A DNA stretch of 29,122 bases. It comes from Fragilaria crotonensis. Taxonomy: Eukaryota; Bacillariophyta; Fragilariophyceae; Fragilariales; Fragilariaceae. The DNA lies in contig JAKSYS010000736.1 of assembly GCA_022925895.1 (NCBI GenBank), positions 1 through 29,122 of the forward strand, read 5' to 3'. How positions within the stretch are numbered: the stretch's first letter is position 1; every line of letters starts with the position of its first letter. The translations under genes were made by a program, and so were the position numbers. Below, piece after piece: positions 8,200 through 16,927 of this stretch. The notes below the pieces were generated by a model. It was not told the origin of the DNA. It saw only the letters and a program-made list of their open reading frames with translations, and did not search any database.

Positions 8200-10798
8200 A
8201 TGAGATTTCGACCCGCCAGTATCAACTACCTGGAGGATGCCGCCTCACACCATACCTTCAGCATGACAGTGTTGAATGTAGTCGTCCAGAGGGTTCAAGA
8301 CGGAGAAAGGAGTGATGACGAGGATAATGCCAATGATACCGACGATGAAGAACCGTTCGAACTCCGAAGCATCCACAGCGGCGATTCCGATGACTTCCAT
8401 CCATACTGCAACGACGACGATGGCCAAATAACAGTTGATTTTGTACGTCATGTTGTGCAACTCTTGCTCGAATTCAACTGAGAATCTAACTAACTTTTCC
8501 CTCGATTGCCAAAGGGAAATCTTGTACAAGTCACAGATAATTCAATATCGCTTCCATCGTGCTCCATCGACCCTACCAAGCCCTTGGATATAACTTATGA
8601 AGCATCAAATATAAGTGATACACTTTCGTCTACAATTGTTCTTCGTCTTAACTGGTACATCTTCCTAAATCAACGCCGACAATTCCTTCCGAAAACACCA
8701 ACTTCCGAAGAAACGAAGTGTGGTGAAATGAAGCATATAGGCACTGACCATACCGACTTGATTCCCCTGCCGTTTTTGCAAGTCATTCAAGCGATTGCTT
8801 CCTGTCCTGGGACTGCAATTACGTCGTTGCGTTGTACGCAAACGAAAGTCAAGTCAAAGAGTCATGATGCCGGCCACGTCCAAGCCTTGTCGACGTCGCG
8901 ACATTTTGACGTGGCGATTCGCACACGACATTTGGAGGAAAATACCTCGACAAGTGGACGATTAGCGCTACAGGACGGCCATGAGGTTATGAGTGGAACG
9001 ACGAAGCTCTTAACGGAGAGGATAGAAATTCGCCAAGCCAAGTATCAGAACGAGATAGTCGAAATCTCCAAGCCTTCTTTCGTTTGTGACGTTTCGCCCT
9101 TTTCTCACCACTCTCCAGTCCGATCTGTAGCATCAACAACATTCACCATTGCATCCATGGGTGAAGATCATCTGGGAGATACGAACTTAGATGCGAGATC
9201 TCTTTTCGACGAAATTCTTTGTCACGACAGTCAAAATCTATCACAAACACTCCCGACTCCAGTTGACGAGCCTAACAGCAAGTCTAAACGCACCCTCGAA
9301 CACCAAACCAACGATCACAAAAAGACAAGCAAACGGCTGTGCTTTGAATCACCGCCCGAAGCATGTTCAAATGAGCATCCTTCTCCCGGTATGCGGGATT
9401 TTGAATTCCCCTTGCATGACGACGAGAGCTGCGTTGACTACCAACCGGTGCTGTCCATCGAAGAGTTCAACACCGAGACAGCCATTTCAGGACGAGAAAA
9501 CAAGGCTACCGAAAAGGAGCAGAAGAAACGAAGGAAAGAGAAAAAGGCGAAAAAGAAGAAGAAGCGTAGTAGGCGAGACGTTGAAGAGGAATTGGAGCAT
9601 CAACTAACCTCCGAAGGGAATACGGCGTCCTGCCTAACGACATATGGGGTCTCGAAAATCACTCCAGAACCCACGAGGGGAAAGGGACAGCCACGACAAG
9701 TTGCCCCTTTCTTCGATCCTCGAGTTAAGTCGCACAATGCTGTTTACAAACGGAGTCCATTTCTGAGCCAAGTGACCATCGAGCAAGGGGGCAGCGCTTT
9801 CTTCGAAGCGAGAGGCGAAGCAAGTCAACAGGTTACCGCGACAACAATGAAAGTAGTGCCACATCGACCAGATCCCAGACCGTCATCTCTTCAGTACATC
9901 GATCATTTTGACGAACCACGCGACGCCTCTAACGACGACGATGGTCTGGAGATACCGCATGAATCACCCGAGCCACCAACCAAACGCAAGCGGGATGAAG
10001 GACCGTGGGAACGAAGTGCTGCAGCCTCAATGACTGCTAAGCAAATTCGAAATAGTGAAGAGTCATCGCAGGAAGTTCATGTTCTCTGCTCGGAATCCTT
10101 CATCGAACACTCTTCGCAAGTAATTGCCTCATTAGCTTCAGGGTCGTGGCTGGAAGAAACCCTATTTGAGAATTATACTTTGTCGAACAGTGAAGCCCAA
10201 GCCCATTGCAGACGGATACTCGCGCACGATTCGTCTCTTCTGGACGAGGTTGGAATCGATATTGAAATTCCAGGAAAGGAGCAATCATAGTACAGAAACT
10301 TTCGTCGTGGGGCACCGAGGAGGATCTGAAGGATTTGATTCGGCGCTTAGTAAAACTGTCAGCACATGGTCGCTACGTTCAGATAAACATGATTATCTGC
10401 ATCGACATTGAGATGTCGCCCGCTTCAGCAAAACATATTGCTTTTGTTCAGAGCGCACCACTTGGAAATGTTGATTGCGTGGTTTCGTTTCAACTTGTGG
10501 CTCCAAGGTCAATGACTGGGGCCATTGCATCCACAATTTTAATCTCGAACGCCCAAGCCTGCTGCGATGTCGACTGCTACGTCTTCCACTCCATTCGCGA
10601 ATGTACCGCGCAAGCGTCGTTTCTACTTCGATTGGTTTCTTCGTTCACTGTTGTGGATGCTCTCCAGCTTCTGTGCGGAAAGGATGGGAAATCGCCGCGA
10701 AAGCTGTGGCAAGTTCTCGGAAGTCAAATTTCAACTGCCGTTCTGGCACACAATTGAGATTGGCGGCACAGGCTCCCCTTAATCAACTTGATGCGTGA
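8200..10798 (+). CDS. Unrecognised nuclear-type protein, one intron, frame breaks
   Basis: I do not recognise this family. The ATG at 8200 opens an acidic exon (DDEDNANDTDDEE) that should be spliced. A GTACGT donor at 8443, TCTAAC/CTAAC branch-like sequences, a pyrimidine tract and an AG at 8513-8514 bound a 72-bp phase-0 intron, after which the frame stays open to 10290. The middle is hydrophilic and low-complexity, with a strong lysine-rich nuclear signal at about 9520-9570 (KKRRKEKKAKKKKKR). After the stop at 10288-10290 the neighbouring frame continues with protein-like sequence (SSWGTEEDLKDLIRRLVK, then NMIICIDIE) to 10757, and a third frame adds APLNQLDA to a TGA at 10796-10798. Both joins need one missing base, in short A and T runs. 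The tail faintly recalls an inactive ERCC4/XPF-type fold (see findings). Coding status is likely; function is unknown. Confidence 0.6.
8443..8514 (+). other. Predicted 72-bp spliceosomal intron
   Basis: Donor GTACGT at 8443-8448, branch-like CTAACTAAC at 8487-8495, pyrimidine-rich TTTTCCCTC and acceptor AG at 8513-8514. Removing it joins two frames exactly (243 coding bases upstream, phase 0) and skips the in-frame stop ending at 8481. It is the only intron I can support in the window. Confidence 0.65.
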
Positions 10799-11009
10799 GT
10801 GTTCATTTGCAGTCAAACGTTGATAAGATAAATTCAGAAACAATAATGAAGGTTCTAAAACAACTGACAAGTGCTATCCCACAGCAGAAGCTTTGCGTGA
10901 GCAGCGTTGATGCTCTTCATCTGAAGACTCTGGTTCTCCAATGAGAATGTTCCATCTCTTCGCGAGATTCCTCATCTGAGCGATGTAGCTTCCTTGTCGC
11001 GTTCGTAGG
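10775..11009. repeat. Decayed tandem duplicate of the convergent gene ends
   Basis: This segment is a diverged copy of about 11010-11260. Both begin with a CCCC(T)T(C)AATCAACT(T/C)GATGCG block and both contain GTTCTAAAACAACTG, AGTGCTATCCCA, TCTGAAGA and TTGGTTCTCC or close variants in the same order. The second copy is the coding 3' end of the minus-strand SAP/hydrolase gene. The first copy has lost about 25 bp and no longer encodes an open tail. The unit spans the last bases of the plus-strand gene and the end of the minus-strand gene. Confidence 0.7.
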
Positions 11010-11084
11010 CCCCCTCAATCAACTCGATGCGCGTTTTTGAGTTGGTGCACGCAAGGGAGATGGCACTGAATCATTAAGGAAGTT

Positions 11085-13211
11085 CTAAAACAACTGGATA
11101 GTGCTATCCCATCGCCGAAGCTTTTCGTACGCAGTGTTGATGTCGTCAGTCTGAAGAATTTGGTTCTCCCCAGCATCTTGCCCTGCCTGGTATTCCATGA
11201 GAATCTTCCTGAGCTCTTCGTGAGATTCCTCGTCGAAACGATCTAGCTTTCTTCCACCTCCGTCAGGAACATACGTGAAATCATTCAAGGCGCTATCGAT
11301 TTCCTCACGAATGTCCCGGCTGTTTGCGTCACTCAAGTCCTTCATTTCCAGCCTCTGCCACTCCGCTTCGTTTTCATCTTTGCTGACAAGAGGGCCCACT
11401 GTCGGCAGAAATACTCGACTGTAGGTTTCCATCCACGCGGTCGATAACAGACATGCGACCTCAGCTTCTCCGGTGTCCAGGGTCACTCTGCCTGCGCCAC
11501 CGAACTCGTCGTCGACAAAATCTTCATAATCGTCTTTGAAGTCGTACTCCGCACTGGAAGCGCGACCGATGTGCGCGAAACCGTGTTTTTGATTTGGAAA
11601 TACCTTAACCATAAAATCCTTGACTCGTTCATCTTGTGCTAGGCATTCTTTCAAGACTGCTGCATCATCTGAGTTGCACCCATGAGAGTGTCGTCGCCAG
11701 CGAAGATAGCCATGACAGCCACCTGTCGTTGCGACCCATTCGCATCTACATTCCTACCACGATGCGACTTTCCAAATAAATCTTTGACGTTGTAACGGGT
11801 CGGATACCAGGCAATGCAGGCCATGGGATCGACGGGCAGAGGTCCAACATTGCCGTCAACGTCAAACACATTTTCGTCGTGAAAATATCCAGAAGCTGCT
11901 TCCAGTGCTCGACCCCCACCGTAGCATGTTCCCCATACGACGACCGAGGTCACAGCATATTGCTGTCGCAAGCAAGCTGCGGCCGCTCGGATATCAATGT
12001 TCACTCGACGATCATCATGGCTCGCACGCCATTGTTCATAAGTCTCACCCGCTTCGTTGAGACCTGAGTTTTCAACTTCCTTCCAAGGGTTCCCACGAAA
12101 TAAATCTGGAGCCATCACCACCACAGGTTGACATTCGAAAGCAATCTTCTCCGCCAGAGCACGCGTGTCGTCTGTGAATGGGCCGTGGACATCGCTCAAA
12201 AGCAATACACCTTGCACTTCACCAGCAGACAGTTGAGCACCGGTGGCTGTATATACACCCCAATCCGAAAACTCACGATGCAAGATATCTTTGAAGTACC
12301 CTTCATCATCATCTTGGTCCAATCCCGCGTCTTCATCCACTCGCGACGGCGTCTTGGCGGCCTCTTCCCGTTTTGTCTGAATTTCGCGGAGACGGGCCTC
12401 TGCAGATGTGGCATTCTGGCCACTACTCCCACCCGCCAGGAACTTTTGCAGGGCGTCGCGGCTGGCTACGACGAATGCTTGACAGGTGGTTTGATTCGAG
12501 CCCTTAAACTCGACAACGAATCGATTCAAGTTGTCGACGACGATACTTCGTCCTTCGTAGTCGTCAACAATCTTGGCTTCCGCACCCCATGCCTCAGGTT
12601 CTGACGCTGTAACACTTAAAGGGTCTGGGATGTCATCATCGTCACTATCATTAATCGGCTTATTCGCCGTTCGCACTCCTTGCACTGCCTCCTCCTCGTC
12701 AACAAACGGCGTGACATCAATCAAATCCTTCCCCGCGACTCGGCGAATTTGCGAGCCTTGCTCTTATCAGCAGGCATAACTTCGGCATCTATCGGCGCAT
12801 CGCCCTCTACAATATTTTTCTCCACCATGAGCTCCTCCAGTTCATCCGCTAGCGCTGATTCCGCTGAACTTGATGTCGCTGCACTGTACTGCGGCGGCAT
12901 ACCCGGTTCTGGCATTTCATCCCGGGCACCGGTGCTTTTCGGTCGTCCCAAAAGTCGGTCGACAAGTTCTGATTTTCGACCACTGACCTTCAACCCTCGC
13001 AGGCGTAATTGCTGTTTTAGCTGGGGGATCGTCAAGCTTTCGGCTTCGTCGCAACGTGGTTCGTCAAAGAATTCATAAGGACTGTCGTGCCGTTGGCTTG
13101 ACGTTGATGTGCAGAATCGTAATCGAGTTCGCAAAATGCTGGCGTCGAGGAGAAAGAGTGTGCCGCCGGTAGGGTCAGTATGAGAGAGAGGACGATGATG
13201 GAAAATTGCAT
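11085..13211 (-). CDS. SAP domain - dienelactone hydrolase fusion, frame-broken
   Basis: Translation should start at the ATG at 13209-13211 (MQFSIIVLSLILTLPAAHS then FSSTPAF), a signal peptide with phenylalanine after the cleavage site, as in diatom plastid or ER-routed proteins. A SAP-like helix pair follows (SLTIPQLKQQLRLRGLKVSG..SELVDRLLG), usually a nucleic-acid-binding module. Next come an acidic linker and a dienelactone-hydrolase alpha/beta fold. That domain shows GVLLLSDVHG, the nucleophile Cys in WGTCYGGG, Asp in FAGDDTL and His in NQKHGFAHIG, so the Cys-Asp-His triad is complete. The C-terminal about 100 residues are charged. The reading passes through four frames, at about 13090-13130, 12727 (a G4 run) and 11668; each join needs one missing base. 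A plastid hydrolase role is inferred; the combination with SAP is unusual. Confidence 0.8.
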
Positions 13212-13647
13212 GGTATCGCTAATAAGATTGTCGTCAATGACGGAACTGGTTTTTTCAGGAATTGGCAAGGATCGATGTTGCCAGTTGACAGGCCTGACAA
13301 GGTTTTTTTCTGCGACACGATGGGTGGATGCGAATCGAATTTGTGAGCATCTTGCGACCTATTTGGCTGTGTGAAGTGAACCTTTTTGTGATTCTTTAGC
13401 TCTTCAGACAACAGATCACAATAAGTACTACTGTAGTACAGTCTATCATACTCTGGCGTGACAAAAAAAGAATGATTTACAGTATTTGTACAGCGAATGC
13501 CGTACACCGTACAGAGGCGCGGCATCAGTCATCAGCACACAGCACATGTGACAAGTTTCAGGAGAGCACGAGGCTGCAGATGTTGAACATAATACCTAAT
13601 ACATCGATCGCCTACCATGGCGCTAGGGCGGTTCAGTAAGAGCTGCG
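13212..13647. promoter_or_regulatory. Divergent intergenic region with GTAC palindrome
   Basis: These 436 bp lie between two divergent starts. They contain GTACTACTGTAGTAC at 13425-13439, again the GTACTGTAGTAC-like family. No gene is supported; the open frames here have no recognisable content. Confidence 0.4.
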
Positions 13648-14634
13648 ATGAATGACATTGGCGAATCATCAGCTTCCCCTGACTTTGAGTTTCGAATCGA
13701 CTTATCAAGCTCGTGTTCGACGAATCCTCAGCAATCCGTCCCAATGCAGTTGCAAGAGCAGTTCCGTCAAGATGGTTTCATTGTCTTTCCCAACGTGCTT
13801 GAGACTACGACAGTAGACTCCATGAATGTTCAGCTAGAAGAGATCCTCCGAGGGAGATACGACCGAGACCAGAAACCTGACAAGCAGCCAAAGTTGATTA
13901 AGGGAGTTCTGAAAGAAGAAGGAGGCACGGTTGGATGGCTTGGTTTTTCGGGTAACTTACAGAATGTTCGAGTATTGCAAGTGATCAATGTGCACAAGTG
14001 CAATGCACTCTTTCGTCAAATTGAAACATCCCCCCGCTTAGGTCAAGTCGTGGCGGAACTGGCAGGATGGAAGAATGGAGCGCGGCTAGCGCAAGATCAA
14101 ATTTGGGCCAAGCCACCGGGCGCAGCACCGCTAGTCTTTCATCGGGATTCTCCATACTTCATGTTTGATCCTCCAGATGTAGTGACGGTGTGGATCGCCT
14201 TGGACGATATGGACGAAGAACTTGGTCCGTTGGAGTATGTGCGGGGCTCGCATCGGTGGGGAACAGGTCGATGTGGGTCGGCAAATCAATTTTTTCAAGC
14301 AAGCGGTGGGTTGGCGCTCCTCCAGTCTGCAGCCGAGAGAGCCGGGGTAGCAGAATTTGACATTGTTAGCATGGCTGGACTGAAAGCAGGAGGCATATCC
14401 ATTCATGATGGTCTCACTTGGCATGGATCAGGAAAAAATCTGAGCAAAACTAAACCGCGGCGAGGCTTGGGCTTGCACTTTGTGCCGGTTGATGTCAAGT
14501 TTACGAAGGAGGCAAGCAAGAGTCGGCTTTGGAGGTCGTACGTGGAAGATTTAGACGACCCTTCAACCATGCACATTCCAGACGATGATTTTCCAATAAC
14601 GTGGCAAGGTAGCAGCACAATAAGCAATAGCTAA
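13648..14634 (+). CDS. Phytanoyl-CoA dioxygenase (PhyH) family protein
   Basis: The intact 328-aa product belongs to the Fe(II)/2-oxoglutarate-dependent PhyH family. The facial triad is visible as His165 and Asp167 in LVFHRDSPYF and the distal His259 in LTWHGSGKN. Arg272 in RRGLGLHF is a candidate 2-oxoglutarate carboxylate ligand. The double-stranded beta-helix core includes VTVWIALDDMDEELGPLEYVRGSH (about 179-202), typical of the family. The first about 30 residues are poorly conserved; an in-frame Met at 33 directly before the conserved QLQEQFRQDGFIVFPNV is an alternative start. There is no clear signal peptide. The substrate is unknown: family members hydroxylate lipids or small metabolites. 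The stop codon overlaps that of the convergent transporter gene, so the two 3' UTRs must be antisense. Confidence 0.92.
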   Translation: MNDIGESSASPDFEFRIDLSSSCSTNPQQSVPMQLQEQFRQDGFIVFPNVLETTTVDSMNVQLEEILRGRYDRDQKPDKQPKLIKGVLKEEGGTVGWLGFSGNLQNVRVLQVINVHKCNALFRQIETSPRLGQVVAELAGWKNGARLAQDQIWAKPPGAAPLVFHRDSPYFMFDPPDVVTVWIALDDMDEELGPLEYVRGSHRWGTGRCGSANQFFQASGGLALLQSAAERAGVAEFDIVSMAGLKAGGISIHDGLTWHGSGKNLSKTKPRRGLGLHFVPVDVKFTKEASKSRLWRSYVEDLDDPSTMHIPDDDFPITWQGSSTISNS

Positions 14635-16368
14635 TTTCTTATAAGCGGGAGCAACGCAAGCGGTATAAGAGACAACAATGCTGTTGTCCAAATAAATGTA
14701 TCCATGTGCTCCCAGTCGTTTTCGCGACTGATTCCAAGCGCAGCAACGAGAGGCATGGTAAGCCACGAGCCAATCTGATCGCCGAAGTCGAGGCACGACA
14801 CCAAAGCCCCATACTGCATACCAATAGACGCTGTCGGCGCCTTGCAGTCACAAAGGGACACTCTCATATTTTGATAGGACACCAGTTCTTCTGGATTCTC
14901 AGAGTCCTTTTCTGTCTTGGGTGCTTTGCTTTGATCCTCCTCAACAGATACAGCGGTAGTTGCCAACACAATACTAGGCAAGAAAGACCATTCGCCGACG
15001 AAGGTGGTGAAAGCCGATATTGTCATGATCGTAGCAAACAACTTCCACTGGTTGTCATTTTTATCTAGATCAGCGACGATCATATCCAAAAGCGACACCA
15101 CTGATGCCAGCATTGTCGTTCCAATTATAACTGCCATGATCTGTGTCCCAGAACAGAATGGAGCCAGGAACCTACCGTACGACCAGGACGATAATGTTGT
15201 GACGCCTCCTGAGAACACGCCAAAAACTTGCAGGGCCATGGGCGCGGTCTGGAAGAGTTCGTAGACAAATGATCCCATGAGGAAACCTGAAGTCGGAATG
15301 GCATGTCGTGCAATTAAGAAGAAACCCACGCGATGTGCTCGGCTCCACTTGTGAAAGTTCAGTCCAACGGTCACAATCATGGTTGAACTCAACACGATAA
15401 GCAACAGGTTCCAAACGAGTTCCGAAGATGCATCCACCAGAGGTGAACGCATGGCAAAAACGATGACCAAAAGTTGAAGCAGCACAATCAAAACAGCATC
15501 ACCATAAAATAGTCGGGAGTTGCGTGTCGATTCTCCCGGTGTCGACAACACAATATCATCGTCGACGGTGTTGGGGACAACATCACTTTTCAACCGCGCA
15601 TAACTATGTCGATTTCCAACCCCATGATACCATGCAAAGAAAGCCCCAAATACATTGATGCATCCCGTTGCCACCAAAATTAGGTTGACAGCAAAATCAT
15701 TTAATTCGTTCCCCTTTGTCACGTGGTAGTGTCGATAGAGGAAGAATCCGAATCCCACAACTGTGGCACTCCATGAGCCCAAATTGCGTGCAGTTGCCGC
15801 TTGCGATTGGAAGCGCGCGGCAATCCTGTCGAAGTTGGACGACGTCGTGCCTGTGGTTGGTCTGCTACTGCCACCAATGGCAGTCGCTTTTGTTTGTGCC
15901 TCCTGGAGCATTGTAATGCCCAAGAGAAGTTCGGGCCATGCCGAAAATATTTCTCGAAGAATGGCAACAATGAAGCAGGCTGTGATTCCACCCTTCGGAA
16001 CGAGTGCTGTAGCGGCAATGGAGGCGCCACTGAGAAAGAGGAGGGCAGTCAGGAGTCTGTCGCGTCGTGGGAAGAAGTCCGAAAGATAGGCGTAAAGTGG
16101 TTTGAAGGAGTTTGGGAGAAAGGCGAGAGCGCCGTAGACGGAAAGATAGACAATTGGAATCGAAGCACGGGTGTTGACAATGTACATAAGTGCTGTGGAT
16201 GGCAATGCCAAGGTTGCGCCATTGAGTGAAAAGAGGATTTGAAGCGGAAAAGACAGGGGAGATATCGTTTGGTTCTGAACGTTCATTCTCGAGATCCAGT
16301 TGCCCTGTGGATTCACGGAGAGGAAAGTCCTCATCAACAAATGATGGCTCTTCGAGTTCTTGAGGCAT
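14631..16368 (-). CDS. BT1-type folate-biopterin transporter (MFS)
   Basis: A 12-TM-like transporter of the BT1/FBT branch of the major facilitator superfamily, which carries folates or pterins across membranes; the actual substrate here is unknown. Diagnostic features are ATLALPSTALMYIVNT in TM1, AFLPNSFKPLYAYLSDFFPRRDR after TM2 and a C-terminal SCLDFGDQIGSWLTMPLVAALGI. A long loop (about 170-190) and another after TM10 carry charged residues. Two starts are possible. In the main frame the ATG at 16284-16286 gives 551 aa without any break. In the neighbouring frame an ATG at 16366-16368 gives an acidic N-terminus (MPQELEEPSFVDEDFPLREST...) that looks more natural, but joining it requires removing one base near a C4 run at about 16258. 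I favour the longer form. The gene ends in TAG overlapping the TAA of the convergent dioxygenase. Confidence 0.85.
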
Positions 16369-16573
16369 GCCAAATGCTGAAGTGTCGATCAAATCATTTT
16401 GTTGTGGAAGGAGGAAGGACACCAACTAGGTCAGTCTGCATCATGCGTGCAACCGATGAAAAAAATGAGAATAGTGTCGGAAGAACGTGCTTCATTTACG
16501 CGTCCTTTTAACTCCAAGTCTCACGTACAGGGAACATGTACGGGAGTACAGAAATGCTTTCATGAGAAAGTAG

Positions 16574-16893
16574 TATTGATGAGCTAGAGAAGTCTGATCG
16601 TACTGTCTTGAAACCGATGAAGTTGATAAGTTATGAGTCGGTTTAGACTATGATGGATGCAGAAAGTGTCGTTATCGATCACGGATTGTAACGATGTAAA
16701 GGCCGATATGAATGACGTTCGTGACAGTTGATCGGGACTCGTATATACGGGAAGGGATGCTGGAACGGTATTCGGGTTCGGATTTAGGTCATCGATGGAT
16801 ATGTGATAGAATCGTGTTATGTACGTGCTGAATGTTCTTGATGTGTTGTAACGGTGAAGGGCTGGATGGATGGACAGACGGCCGTATTCAACA
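16574..16893 (-). repeat. 3' LTR of element 1
   Basis: 320 bp identical, base for base by eye, to 22106-22425. In element orientation it begins TGTTGAATACGG and ends CATCAATA. I set the end at ATA rather than at the TCA three bases earlier because the 5-bp target duplication AGTAG then matches exactly, and because the shared sequence starts at this base in both copies. A weak polypurine tract GCGAGGG lies just upstream in element orientation (about 16896-16902). Confidence 0.93.
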
Positions 16894-16927
16894 CACCCTC
16901 GCAACACATGTGAGAAGAGAGGAATAT

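Noticed and set aside
16577-16893. LTR of element 1 starting at TGATGAG to give canonical TG...CA ends
   Set aside because: The flanking duplication would then be AGTAT versus AGTAG. Starting three bases earlier gives a perfect AGTAG match and agrees with where the two copies begin to share sequence.
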